From positions 1-64,000 of the forward strand of contig NZ_WTUZ01000040.1 of the NCBI RefSeq assembly GCF_009882985.1: a stretch of DNA of 64,000 nucleotides, written 5' to 3'. Each line of letters starts with the position of its first letter. Within the stretch, counting starts at the first letter, position 1. The position numbers and the translations under genes were made by a program. The notes beneath the pieces were generated by a model that was given only the letters and a program-made list of their open reading frames with translations, was not told the DNA's origin and made no database searches. The stretch is from Paenibacillus silvestris. Its GTDB lineage: Bacteria; Bacillota; Bacilli; Paenibacillales; NBRC-103111. Of the stretch, positions 32,295 through 40,894 are shown in pieces.

Positions 32295-33644
32295 TTAGTT
32301 CTGCTCTGTAGCAGCTATACGTTTTTGTAATTCGGCTTTTTGCGCTTCAAAACCAGGTTTACCCAGCAGCGCAAACATATTGGTTTTGTAGGCTTCGACA
32401 CCTGGTTGATCGAACGGGTTCACACCAAGCAGCAAGCCGCTGATACCGCATGCTTTCTCGAAAAAGTACACCATTTCTCCATACGTATACTCATTCAGAG
32501 CATCCAGTTCAACGATCAGATTAGGAACACCACCGTCAACATGGGCAAGTCTAGTGCCTTCTGCTGCCTTCTTATTCACTTCGTCCATCGTCATACCGGC
32601 AATGAAATTCAAGCCGTCCAAATTGATGGAATCCTCCTCGATCGTCAGCTCAACTCTCGGTTTCTTGACAGAAAGTACCGTTTCGATGAGATCTCGACGA
32701 CCTTCTTGGACATACTGTCCCATTGAATGCAGATCCGTCGTGAAATCAACGGACGCCGGATATAACCCTTTCTGGTCTTTACCCTCGCTCTCACCGAACA
32801 ACTGCTTCCACCATTCGGATACGAAATGTAAGGACGGTTCAAAGTTCGCGAGCAGCTCGATGCTTTTCCCTTTCCGGTAGAGGGCATTTCTTACCGCCGC
32901 ATATTGATAGCTTTCATTGGTTGCAAGATCATCATTATTGTATTTCTGTGCAGCTGCCGCGGCTCCCGCCATCATCTGATCAATGTCGAGTCCTGCAGCG
33001 GCAATTGGCAGAAGTCCTACAGCAGTGAGGACAGAATAACGGCCGCCTACATCGTCAGGAATCACAAAAGTTTCATAGCCCTCTTCATCAGCAAGCTTTT
33101 TCAAGGCACCTTTGGAAGAATCTGTTGTCGCATAAATACGTTTTTTTGCTTCCTCTTTACCGTATTTTTTCTCCATATAATCTCGGAGAATGCGGAATGC
33201 AATGGCAGGTTCTGTCGTTGTTCCCGATTTGGAAATAACATTCAAGGAAATATCCTTACCCTCAAGCAGCTCAAGCAAATGGCTGATGTACGTAGAACTG
33301 ATATTTTGTCCAGCAAAATACACTTGTGTTTTTCCATCCATCTGATTGTGAAATGTGTGAGACAGGGCTTCAATCGCAGATCTTGCACCCAGATAGGAGC
33401 CGCCAATTCCAATGACAACTAAAGCATCGGAATTTGAACGAATACGCTGCGCGGATTCTTTAATTCTTGCGAACTCTTCTTTATCATATTGAAGCGGCAG
33501 ATTCACCCAGCCCAAGTAATCGGAACCTGGACCTTTCTTCTCATGAAGCATGTTATGTGCCACTTTCACAAATTCACTAAAGTAATCGACTTCGTGCTGT
33601 TGAATAAAGGATAATGCACTGGAATAATTAAATGAAATAGCCAT
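32295..33644 (-). CDS. pgi: Glucose-6-phosphate isomerase
   Basis: A 449-residue isomerase of glycolysis, converting glucose 6-phosphate and fructose 6-phosphate, of the short bacterial type. The active-site loops are visible: VIGIGGSYLGARSA, NVISKSGTTTEPA (the sugar phosphate loop) and YPASVDFTTDLHSMGQYVQ. The C-terminal part has FDQPGVEAYKTNMFALLG with the catalytic Lys. The gene lies between zwf and gnd, 46 bp after zwf, so the branch enzyme is made together with the oxidative pentose phosphate enzymes. Confidence 0.97.
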   Translation of the reverse strand: MAISFNYSSALSFIQQHEVDYFSEFVKVAHNMLHEKKGPGSDYLGWVNLPLQYDKEEFARIKESAQRIRSNSDALVVIGIGGSYLGARSAIEALSHTFHNQMDGKTQVYFAGQNISSTYISHLLELLEGKDISLNVISKSGTTTEPAIAFRILRDYMEKKYGKEEAKKRIYATTDSSKGALKKLADEEGYETFVIPDDVGGRYSVLTAVGLLPIAAAGLDIDQMMAGAAAAAQKYNNDDLATNESYQYAAVRNALYRKGKSIELLANFEPSLHFVSEWWKQLFGESEGKDQKGLYPASVDFTTDLHSMGQYVQEGRRDLIETVLSVKKPRVELTIEEDSINLDGLNFIAGMTMDEVNKKAAEGTRLAHVDGGVPNLIVELDALNEYTYGEMVYFFEKACGISGLLLGVNPFDQPGVEAYKTNMFALLGKPGFEAQKAELQKRIAATEQN

Positions 33645-33690
33645 CTGGAACCTCTCCTTTTGAACCTGCTTTTAGTGTTTGATTCTGAAA

Positions 33691-35226
33691 TCAGTTAGTA
33701 TGATGGGCAAAATATTTTTCTTCCTTTGTATCATTTTCAACTTTATTTTCTTGTGTGTTCTTGGAGTCAAACCACCAATGATGGCCGTTGTCCGCCAATA
33801 AGGCATCGGATTCTGCTGGACCATTCGTACCCGCGGCATATTGATGAAGCGGAACTAGATTCTCTTGGAAAGCATCCAAGATTGGCTGCACCCAAGCCCA
33901 AGCCAATTCGACCTCATCCCAATGCGCAAAGAATGTCGGATCTCCTTGCAAAGCATCGAAGATCAAATTCTCATAAGCTTCGGGAACATCATCCTGAGTT
34001 TCATGAAAATCTATTTGAATTGGTTTGTATTTCCCATTATGCTGAGGATCTTTCGAATTTAATTGCAGCGTAATGCTTTCATTCGGACTAATTTCAAATA
34101 TCAGAAGATTAGGCACTTGGCTATTATCATGATGTTGAGTCAAATTCGTTGACGGCTCTTTAAACTCAATGACAATCCTTGTTGATTTCTCGTTCATACG
34201 TTTACCTGTTCGAATATAGATCGGAACACCCCGCCAGAAGTAATCATCGATCTGCAATTTAGCAGCAATAAAGGTATCGTTCATGGATGTGCTCGCAATC
34301 CCAGGTTCAGAAGTATAACCAACGACAGGTTTACCACCGATCGTTCCTTCTGTGTATTGCCCGCGGATAACGCTGGCACCAACGTCCTGTTTCAGCAATG
34401 GTTCGAGATTTTCCAACACTTTTTTCTTCTTGAACCGTACCAACTCGGAGTTGCTTATATTAGGAAGGTGCATCGTGAGCATCATGAGCAATTGCAGCAT
34501 GTGGTTTTGGAACATGTCTCTTACCGCGCCTACATGATCGTAGTACCCAGCTCTTTCTTCCACACCGACGGTTTCGTTTGCAGTAATTTGAACATTGGCA
34601 ATGTAATTATTAGCCCATATCGCATGAAGAACTGGATTGGCCTGCTGGATAACCTCAAGTTTCTGCACCATCGGTTTGCCCAGGTAATGGTCGATTCGAT
34701 AAATTTCATTTTCTGCAAAAGCTTTGCTTAGCTGCTCATTCAAATCCCGAGCAGATTGCAGATCATGGCCAAATGGTTTCTCGATCACCAGGCGCTTCCA
34801 GCCATTCGCGGAACCAAGACCACTATCCTTGATATTCGCGGCGATCGTTTCAAAGTATTCAGGTCCCACCGATAAATAAAACATGCGGTTCGGTACAATA
34901 CGGAGTTCTTCTTCCCGTTGTTCAATGAGCTGCAGCAGCTTCTGATAATCTTCTTTACGGTCTATATCAAGCACGCTATAGCGGAATGCACGTAAGAAGC
35001 TTTTCAATAATTCAGGATTATTTACTTTGCGCCTGGAGAAAGTATGGATAGAATGTTCGACATTCGCCTGGAAGGCTTCATCAGACAGCTCTCTTCTTCC
35101 CAGTCCAAACAAAGAGAATGATTCTGGGAGTTTTTGATCGACAAACAAATTAAACAGTGCAGGGTAAATCTTTCTTTTTGCTAAATCCCCTGTCGCTCCA
35201 AATAAGACAAATGTAGTAGGTTCCAT
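33691..35226 (-). CDS. zwf: Glucose-6-phosphate dehydrogenase
   Basis: A 511-residue enzyme that oxidises glucose 6-phosphate to 6-phosphogluconolactone, making NADPH. The N-terminal nucleotide loop is FGATGDLAKRKIYPAL, and the active-site signature RIDHYLGKPMVQ is in the middle, preceded by RLVIEKPFGHDL. The length matches the bacterial family. The start follows GGAAGGAGAAG. It is the first gene of a zwf-pgi-gnd operon; no lactonase gene is in it. A divergent LysR gene begins 135 bp upstream and may control the operon. Confidence 0.97.
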   Translation of the reverse strand: MEPTTFVLFGATGDLAKRKIYPALFNLFVDQKLPESFSLFGLGRRELSDEAFQANVEHSIHTFSRRKVNNPELLKSFLRAFRYSVLDIDRKEDYQKLLQLIEQREEELRIVPNRMFYLSVGPEYFETIAANIKDSGLGSANGWKRLVIEKPFGHDLQSARDLNEQLSKAFAENEIYRIDHYLGKPMVQKLEVIQQANPVLHAIWANNYIANVQITANETVGVEERAGYYDHVGAVRDMFQNHMLQLLMMLTMHLPNISNSELVRFKKKKVLENLEPLLKQDVGASVIRGQYTEGTIGGKPVVGYTSEPGIASTSMNDTFIAAKLQIDDYFWRGVPIYIRTGKRMNEKSTRIVIEFKEPSTNLTQHHDNSQVPNLLIFEISPNESITLQLNSKDPQHNGKYKPIQIDFHETQDDVPEAYENLIFDALQGDPTFFAHWDEVELAWAWVQPILDAFQENLVPLHQYAAGTNGPAESDALLADNGHHWWFDSKNTQENKVENDTKEEKYFAHHTN

Positions 35227-35360
35227 TTATTCTCTTCTCCTTCCAACAGAGTCCCTCGATCTATCCGTAGGCTCTGGTTTCTTTTTCGTAACTCCACTAT
35301 AATATAATTACCACCTATAAAAGAAATCATTATATTTCAGAGGAGATATAGACCTCATCT

Positions 35361-36239
35361 ATGATAAATAATTACGAATTGTACAAAGTTTTTTATTGGG
35401 CTGCCAAAACCGGGAGTTTAACACAGGCTGCCAAAGCCCTTTACATTACCCAACCAAGCGTCAGTCACGCCATCAAACAGTTGGAGGACAGCTTTGGTCT
35501 CGCCTTGTTTTACAGGAATTCCAAGGGTGTTGCTTTAACGCAAGAAGGTGCCATCCTTTATTCCTATATTGAGCAGTCGCAAAACTTCATTTCAAGAGCT
35601 GAGGAAAAAATGGCTGCACTAAAAAATCTGGACAGCGGCGAGCTGCGAATTGGCGGAAGCGATTCTCTCTTCAAGCATTACTTGCTACCTTACTTGGAAG
35701 AATTTCATCAGAGGCACCCAGGTATCAAGCTGCACTTGAATCATGGTACGACACCAGAGATCATCTCTTTTCTAAAAGAAGGTCGAATTGATTTAGGCGT
35801 TGTTCGTATGCCAATTGTTGATTCTCAACTTGAAGTAAGAGAAAGCATTCAGCTTAAGGATTGCTTTGTTGCGGGGCCGCGTTACGAACAGCTTAAAGGT
35901 GAAACGTTATCACTAGAAATGCTGCTCGAATTTCCTGTCATTCTCTTCTCGCGCAATAGCCGGGCGCGAATGGCCATTACGGAGTTATTCCAAAGTTACG
36001 GTTATAAACTCAAGCCCGAAATCGAGGTTGGAAGCGTGGAGCTTCTCATTGAGTTTGCACGGAAAGGGCTAGGAATCTCTTACGTGACCAAAGAGTTTAT
36101 TTCGAAAGAACTTGAAGAAGGTTCCCTCTTCGAAATTCAATTAGACGTGAAACTGCCTCCTACACATGTGGGTATTATGACTATGCGTAATATGCCTCTT
36201 TCCATTTCTGCCAGAAGGTTCATAGAGTTGGTTCAATAG
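35361..36239 (+). CDS. LysR family transcriptional regulator, divergent to zwf
   Basis: A 292-residue LysR regulator with the HTH KTGSLTQAAKALYITQPSVS and continuation HAIKQLEDSFGLALFYR, followed by the effector domain (RIGGSDSLFKHYLLPYLEEF). It is divergent to zwf across 134 bp with AT-rich dyads (TATAATATAAT near 35298), so a link to pentose phosphate gene control is plausible but unproven. The ribosome site GAGGAG is 15 bp from the ATG; the intervening CCTC could fold it closer. Confidence 0.9.
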   Translation: MINNYELYKVFYWAAKTGSLTQAAKALYITQPSVSHAIKQLEDSFGLALFYRNSKGVALTQEGAILYSYIEQSQNFISRAEEKMAALKNLDSGELRIGGSDSLFKHYLLPYLEEFHQRHPGIKLHLNHGTTPEIISFLKEGRIDLGVVRMPIVDSQLEVRESIQLKDCFVAGPRYEQLKGETLSLEMLLEFPVILFSRNSRARMAITELFQSYGYKLKPEIEVGSVELLIEFARKGLGISYVTKEFISKELEEGSLFEIQLDVKLPPTHVGIMTMRNMPLSISARRFIELVQ

Positions 36240-36250
36240 AGTTACAATGG

Positions 36251-36284
36251 AAACAGCCGATCCCATAAGGACCGGCTGTTTTTG
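36251..36284. terminator. Bidirectional terminator between LysR and PIN genes
   Basis: AACAGCCGATC and GACCGGCTGTT form an 11-bp stem with one mismatch and a 7-base loop; TTTTTG follows on the plus strand. Confidence 0.8.
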
Positions 36285-36291
36285 TTTATTT

Positions 36292-36750
36292 TTAATTAGA
36301 TGGGATGATGCGAAAGCTCTTATCCAAATTAACAAGCATCATGAAATTACGATTGAAAGTAAAGATACGTTTGACCTGATAATAGGACATTGTCACAGCA
36401 GTGAATGCTTCACTAAGCGAGAAACGCAGCTCAGGCCTGTCCAGTAGTAATCGACGCGATTCCCCTTCGAACTCAGGACTGCTCGAAATGACAGTTAACT
36501 TGCCTTTACTCACTGCTTTATCGATGGCACTCAGGAAATATTCTGCCTTCTGATAGCTGTATGCATTGCGCAGCCACTCGTGAAGATCAAAAATAATAGA
36601 GTTGGTTGTCACGTAGTTACGTTCTAGATCATGCAAATCCAGAAACAAAGAACGGGCTTTCGCATAACAGGAATCCTCTGGGTTCATTAAGGCAGCTAAA
36701 GCTGTTCCATCCAGGAAAATAGCATCCTGTATGTTCATTTGATTATCCAT
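36292..36750 (-). CDS. PIN-domain protein, probable toxin of a type II pair, altered active site
   Basis: A 152-residue PIN-fold protein. Family RNases use four acidic residues. Here the first is present (IFLDGTAL, Asp14); the second site in TTNSIIFDLHEW has Asp55 in place of Glu; the third in FSLSEAFTAV has Glu114 in place of Asp; the fourth in IFTFNRNF has Asn133 in place of Asp. Two changes are conservative, the last removes a charge, so activity is uncertain. It follows the ribbon-helix-helix protein gene by 16 bp, a typical antitoxin-then-toxin order. The start at 36750 lies 12 bp after AAGGAG. Confidence 0.82.
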   Translation of the reverse strand: MDNQMNIQDAIFLDGTALAALMNPEDSCYAKARSLFLDLHDLERNYVTTNSIIFDLHEWLRNAYSYQKAEYFLSAIDKAVSKGKLTVISSSPEFEGESRRLLLDRPELRFSLSEAFTAVTMSYYQVKRIFTFNRNFMMLVNLDKSFRIIPSN

Positions 36751-36766
36751 ATGACGTCATCACTCC

Positions 36767-37072
36767 TTAATCCTCTAATCTGCATATACCATCCAAATAC
36801 AGCAATGGGTTATCTTCCTTTTGATCAACCGAGATATGGGTTGTTTCGTATGGTGCGCTTTCCAGGTATTGCGCAATGATGCCATTGACAATTTCCTGAA
36901 CGGTCGTATGCTGCATATCGGCGATTGCTCTCAGCTCATTATAGGTGTCGGGACTCAGTTCTAACGTGTCTTCTTCTTGCTCTTCACTTCTTGAAGTAAT
37001 GAATTCGGAAGCGGTAGATTTCGCTTTTTCGAGTTGATTCTGAATGAAGCGTTTGTACGTATTCGTCGCCAT
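36767..37072 (-). CDS. Ribbon-helix-helix type protein, probable antitoxin
   Basis: A 101-residue protein. The central part (LELSPDTYNELRAIADMQ followed by TTVQEIVNGIIAQYLE) reads as a ribbon-helix-helix or MetJ/Arc-like DNA-binding domain; the N-terminal 35 residues are charged and helical and the acidic C-terminal tail could wrap the toxin. It precedes the PIN gene by 16 bp, so the two probably form a type II toxin-antitoxin module. Two Spo0A-like boxes lie 50-75 bp upstream. The pairing is inferred from order and domains. Confidence 0.75.
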   Translation of the reverse strand: MATNTYKRFIQNQLEKAKSTASEFITSRSEEQEEDTLELSPDTYNELRAIADMQHTTVQEIVNGIIAQYLESAPYETTHISVDQKEDNPLLYLDGICRLED

Positions 37073-37120
37073 CTTAATTCACTCCTTAATTATGCATAGC
37101 TTTTAAAGGATTCGTCGTAT

Positions 37121-37148
37121 TTTGTCGATATCAGGGGGTGTTGTCGAA
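37121..37148 (+). promoter_or_regulatory. Tandem Spo0A-like boxes
   Basis: TTTGTCGAT (37121-37129) and GTTGTCGAA (37140-37148) each match the 0A box TTTGTCRAA at 8 of 9 positions and lie in the same orientation 19 bp apart, between the divergent antitoxin and CBO0543-type genes. Either or both could be under sporulation control. The match is by eye. Confidence 0.35.
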
Positions 37149-37230
37149 CGGAAAGTGAGATTTCCCATCACCCGGTGTAAAATCAGCGAAAGCGCGCATA
37201 ATAATAAAAAGACATGCAGGGAGATTTTCT

Positions 37231-37809
37231 ATGACACCAGAGCAACAGCATGTATACGAAGAATTATTAAATAAAGAGAAGTCGTTATCTAACTCCTGGA
37301 TTGACTATTGGGTACAATTTTCAAATGCGACCACCTGGCAATTTTGGGTCAATCTTGCTATGTTCGTGATTCCTTTAGTTATTCTTTGGTTCGTTCTTGA
37401 TCGCAAGAAGGCGCTGCAAATCGGCTTTTACGGTTTCAGCGTGCATGTCATGGCTACTTATATTCATCTGTATGGCGTAAGAAATAATATCTGGGGATTT
37501 CCCTATATAATCATGCCTTATTTGCCTACTAGCATCACCATGGATGCCTCCTTCAATCCCGTTGTGCTTATGCTGCTATATCAATGGACTGTAAATCACA
37601 AAAAAAATTACTACTTATTTGGTGCACTTATGTGCGCCGGCTTCTCCTTCGTCTTTAAGCCATTGTTATCCACCATCGATTTATTCCATTTGTACGGCAG
37701 AATGAATTATTTTTATTTATTTTTGCTATACTTCCTAGTAACTATCCTTGCCAAATTGATAACCGATTTGTTTATTTATTTTCAAAGAGACTCTAGGCAA
37801 ACTTCATAG
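37231..37809 (+). CDS. CBO0543-type multi-pass membrane protein, function unknown
   Basis: A 192-residue protein with about five hydrophobic helices after a charged N-terminus of 45 residues. It has the conserved pattern of the CBO0543 family common in Paenibacillus: NATTWQFWVNLAMFVIPLVI, then YIHLYGVRNNIWGFPY and PYLPTSITMDASFNPV. No enzyme motif is seen and the function is unknown. The start follows CAGGGAGATT. It is divergent from the PIN/RHH pair; Spo0A-like boxes lie between. A hairpin at 37821 ends it. Confidence 0.8.
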   Translation: MTPEQQHVYEELLNKEKSLSNSWIDYWVQFSNATTWQFWVNLAMFVIPLVILWFVLDRKKALQIGFYGFSVHVMATYIHLYGVRNNIWGFPYIIMPYLPTSITMDASFNPVVLMLLYQWTVNHKKNYYLFGALMCAGFSFVFKPLLSTIDLFHLYGRMNYFYLFLLYFLVTILAKLITDLFIYFQRDSRQTS

Positions 37810-37820
37810 TAGGAGCAAAA

Positions 37821-37866
37821 AAAGGCTTTCCCTAAGGTCATTAAATGACTGAGGGAGAGCCTTTTT
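37821..37866 (+). terminator. Hairpin terminator after the CBO0543-type gene, left border of a repeat element
   Basis: AAAGGCTTTCCCT and AGGGAGAGCCTTTTT form the outer stem with an inner GGTCATTAAATGACT hairpin; five T follow. It ends the gene and also borders the four-unit element at 37894-38084. Confidence 0.8.
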
Positions 37867-37893
37867 GAACGTTTGGGAGCGTCTTTTTTTGGA

Positions 37894-38084
37894 TTTAACT
37901 GGAAATAATAGCGTTAAGTAGTTGAATAACGCACAACAGGCATGAATAAATGGAATTTCTCCTGTTAATCCAGTCAATTGAGCCTAGAAACAGGCTTAAA
38001 GAGCTGATTAACAGGACTTTTTCAAGTTATTAGGTCAAACTAGCCGTGATTTGCTTGAAATTTAGGGAGTTTTTTCCAGCTATT
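37894..38084. repeat. Four-unit phased intergenic element, type II copy B
   Basis: Second copy of the element at 11550-11740. Units at 37894-37920 and 37945-37971 on the plus strand (51 bp apart), units at 38005-38031 and 38058-38084 on the minus strand (53 bp apart). The second and third units contain perfect 11-bp inverted arms TCCTGTTAATC and GATTAACAGGA. The element is bordered by related hairpins on both sides (37821-37866, 38106-38147) and fills the 341-bp gap between genes. Confidence 0.75.
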
Positions 38085-38105
38085 CCATTCGGCTCAGAAT
38101 CGTAC

Positions 38106-38147
38106 AGGCTGTCCCATGTCATCCATTAACAGAGGGATCGCCTTTTT
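38106..38147 (+). repeat. Right-border hairpin of the type II element
   Basis: AGGCTGTCCC and GGGATCGCCT pair with small imperfections and are followed by TTTTTG. It is related to the hairpin at 37821 and lies 4 bp from the stop of the nucleotidyltransferase gene. Confidence 0.55.
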
Positions 38148-38150
38148 GTC

Positions 38151-38963
38151 CTACACACGATTAGCTTCTACATGTATAAATTTAAGCAAATCTATCAGAT
38201 CAGTCAACCGTTCTGTTTGTGATTGATATAAACGATTAGGTTGAAGTCGCTTTATCGCTATTGCCTCTTCAATAAGTCCATGCCACTTGCCCGGCACATG
38301 ATGAGTGCTGTAGAATCCAGCGCCTATTTTGCTAGTTATATCATGCTCTTTCAGTGTATACAATTGGCGCAACATACCGAGCGTACACCACTCGATTGCT
38401 TGATCAAGCTTTTCAATATTAATATCTTGTTCCTGTGCAAGGACAAGCTGCAATGTATCCTCAAGCCTAGTTATCCAACCAACCCAATAGCTGTTTAAGT
38501 TATGAATGACATATTGGCATAGAGAAGCAACATCCAATTCGTAATTGAACGTTATTTCGGAGCCATAGAACCGGATGCCCTGATTTTTTAATATCCACCA
38601 CGTAATCGGATTGAGATCTGCTCCCTTGCCTTGTGTATTAGTTTGCTTATCAAAGTACGTCAATTGGGCATTGATTTCATTACGTATATTCGCTAGATCA
38701 TCTAGAAGTAGGTAAGTTCCCATTAAACCCGTGTTCGGAATCTGAGCCTCCAATTCTTCGTGCGCTTCGGCGATGGCTTGGATATCCGATTTAGTTAGTG
38801 GTTCTCGTACAAAAGCTATAAAATCGATGTCACTGGAGCCTTCTATATAATCTTGTAAAGCAACTGAACCATACAGATAAATAGATACAATATTAGACGT
38901 TCGCGTGTTTAAAGAATGGACTAATTGCTTCATTGTTTTGTCAACCGCAGCTGGTAACATCAT
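38151..38963 (-). CDS. Nucleotidyltransferase-domain protein (aminoglycoside adenylyltransferase-like)
   Basis: A 270-residue protein. The nucleotidyltransferase motif is clear: YLYGSVALQDYIEGSSDIDF with the GS and the D-x-D metal ligands, followed by a helical C-terminal domain like that of ANT(9)/ANT(3'') enzymes. Relatives adenylylate spectinomycin or streptomycin, but many chromosomal members have no proven resistance role. The start at 38963 follows GGAGGAAATC; the frame to 38981 is less likely. It is monocistronic, with the type II repeat element beyond its 3' end. Confidence 0.82.
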   Translation of the reverse strand: MMLPAAVDKTMKQLVHSLNTRTSNIVSIYLYGSVALQDYIEGSSDIDFIAFVREPLTKSDIQAIAEAHEELEAQIPNTGLMGTYLLLDDLANIRNEINAQLTYFDKQTNTQGKGADLNPITWWILKNQGIRFYGSEITFNYELDVASLCQYVIHNLNSYWVGWITRLEDTLQLVLAQEQDINIEKLDQAIEWCTLGMLRQLYTLKEHDITSKIGAGFYSTHHVPGKWHGLIEEAIAIKRLQPNRLYQSQTERLTDLIDLLKFIHVEANRV

Positions 38964-39145
38964 GATTTCCTCCGATTCCATGCTCTCTTCTTCTCATCTT
39001 TTATGATAAAGTTAGACAACATTCGAATAAAGAGAAAAAAAATAACGCCCATTTTCCAGTTTTAACAGTTGCAAAGGATGACAATTCCCCGAAATCGGAG
39101 TAATCTTCAAGTGAGGGGTTGACCACGGAAAAAGGAGTGTACACG

Positions 39146-40894
39146 ATGGGTTTTATGAAGATTTATGTCAGTAAGCACTGGAAGCTGTTTCTGGTTGCTG
39201 TCTTTTTCGTGACGTTGGAAGCGCTCGCGGATCTACTGCAACCGACCATTATGTCACACATATTGGACGTTGGCGTTGCGGAGAAACGGCTTGACTATGT
39301 GCTCCGCATGGGCGGTTTGATGCTGATCATCACCGCGTTCGGAGCCGTCGCTGCCTCGATGCGCAATATTGTGGCAAGCCATGTTTCACAGAAATTCGGC
39401 ACGGAACTAAGACGGGATTTATTCGAAAAAATCCAAGCGCTCTCGTTCGCGAATATCGAGCAATTCGAACGCGCATCATTAATTACGCGATTAACGAATG
39501 ATGTGACACAAGTACAGAATTTTGTTAATGGTCTTATGCGCATTTTTGTTAAAGCTCCCCTCCTATGCATTGGGAGTCTCATCATGGCCGTGCGACTCAA
39601 TCCCCATTTGTCCGTCGTACTGCTCATCGTTGTCCCGGTCGTCAGCGTGCTCGTTGCGCTCAACTTGAAGGTGGGATTTGCCCGGTTTGTAGGCGTACAA
39701 AAGTCGCTGGACAGCGTCAATCGGGTTATGCGGGAGTATCTGTCTGGCGTTCGCGTCGTCAAAGCTTTCAATCGGTTTGACCATGAGACAGGTAAGTTCC
39801 AACAGGCCAACATCGAATATCAGAACAAATCGATTCAGGTGACGAGGCTTCTTGCTATTTTTAATCCCTCTATTCTGCTCAGCGTCAACTTCGGGATCGC
39901 TGCTGTGTTATGGCTAGGAGCCTCACGGGTTAGTAACAATCAGATGCAAGTCGGGCATATCGTCGCATTCGTCAATTACATGACACAGATTTTGTTTGCG
40001 CTGATGACTATATCAATGGTTTTCAACTTATTCGTACGGGCGAAAGCTTCCGCCAATCGAATTGGCGAAGTTTTTGATCAGGTAAATACAATGACTTGGG
40101 ACGCGAATACCGCTCTGCCCACCGGTCGTCAAGGATGCCAGATTGACTTTGAGCATGTTTCGTTTTCCTATGAGGGTGCGTCTGGAGAACCGGTACTCAA
40201 AAATATCAACTTAACGTGCTTACCGGGTGAAACAATTGGTATTATTGGGTCTACTGGCTCAGGAAAAAGCAGTCTTGTGAACCTCATTCCCCGTTTCTAT
40301 GATGTGAGCTCCGGCTCGATTCGCGTAGATGGTGTGGACACTCAGGAGCTTGACCCAGCGAAGCTCCGTGATCGAATTGCCATTGTGCCACAGAAATCGA
40401 TTCTGTTTAGCGGCACGATTGAAGAGAATCTGCTTTGGGGCAATGAGCATGCTTCGCGTGAAGAGATTATGCAGGCTGCGAACATGGCAGAAGCGCACAG
40501 CTTTATAGCTGCGTTCCCCGAGGGTTATGAAACCATGCTTGGTCAACGTGGCGTGAACTTGTCAGGTGGCCAGAAACAACGCTTGTCGATCGCTCGTGCA
40601 CTCATTCGGAAGCCGGATGTTCTAATTCTGGATGATTGTACAAGCGCTCTGGATACGACAACGGAGACAAATATTAAAGAATCACTCAAATCATTCGCAT
40701 CTGGTGTCACCTGTCTACTCATTGCACAGCGGATTACCTCTGTCATGGATGCTGATAAAATCGTTGTCATGGACGATGGTGAGATCGTTGGCATCGGCAC
40801 CCATGAAGCATTGATGAAGAGCTGCCGTGTCTATGTGGAAATTTTCCAATCGCAATTCGGAAAGGAGCTGCCTCATCATGTCAAAGCCGAATGA
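39146..40894 (+). CDS. Heterodimeric ABC exporter subunit 1 (BmrC/YheI-like), non-canonical Walker B
   Basis: A 582-residue half-transporter: six membrane helices (residues 1-310) and an ATPase domain with Walker A GSTGSGKSSLVN, signature NLSGGQKQRLSIARAL and Walker B VLILDDCTSALD. The catalytic Glu after Walker B is Asp, as in the degenerate subunit of BmrCD-type heterodimers. The switch region is AQRITSVMDADK (Gln in place of His). It overlaps the partner gene by 17 bp. The start at 39146 has AAAGGAG at 8 bp. The pair probably exports drugs or lipids. Confidence 0.93.
   Translation: MGFMKIYVSKHWKLFLVAVFFVTLEALADLLQPTIMSHILDVGVAEKRLDYVLRMGGLMLIITAFGAVAASMRNIVASHVSQKFGTELRRDLFEKIQALSFANIEQFERASLITRLTNDVTQVQNFVNGLMRIFVKAPLLCIGSLIMAVRLNPHLSVVLLIVVPVVSVLVALNLKVGFARFVGVQKSLDSVNRVMREYLSGVRVVKAFNRFDHETGKFQQANIEYQNKSIQVTRLLAIFNPSILLSVNFGIAAVLWLGASRVSNNQMQVGHIVAFVNYMTQILFALMTISMVFNLFVRAKASANRIGEVFDQVNTMTWDANTALPTGRQGCQIDFEHVSFSYEGASGEPVLKNINLTCLPGETIGIIGSTGSGKSSLVNLIPRFYDVSSGSIRVDGVDTQELDPAKLRDRIAIVPQKSILFSGTIEENLLWGNEHASREEIMQAANMAEAHSFIAAFPEGYETMLGQRGVNLSGGQKQRLSIARALIRKPDVLILDDCTSALDTTTETNIKESLKSFASGVTCLLIAQRITSVMDADKIVVMDDGEIVGIGTHEALMKSCRVYVEIFQSQFGKELPHHVKAE

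Noticed and set aside
32904..33422. Plus-strand open frame of 172 codons
   Set aside because: It is antisense to the unmistakable pgi gene and is Cys/Arg rich as expected of a shadow frame.
39295..39813. Minus-strand open frame of 172 codons
   Set aside because: It is antisense to the first ABC exporter subunit; no domain can be seen.
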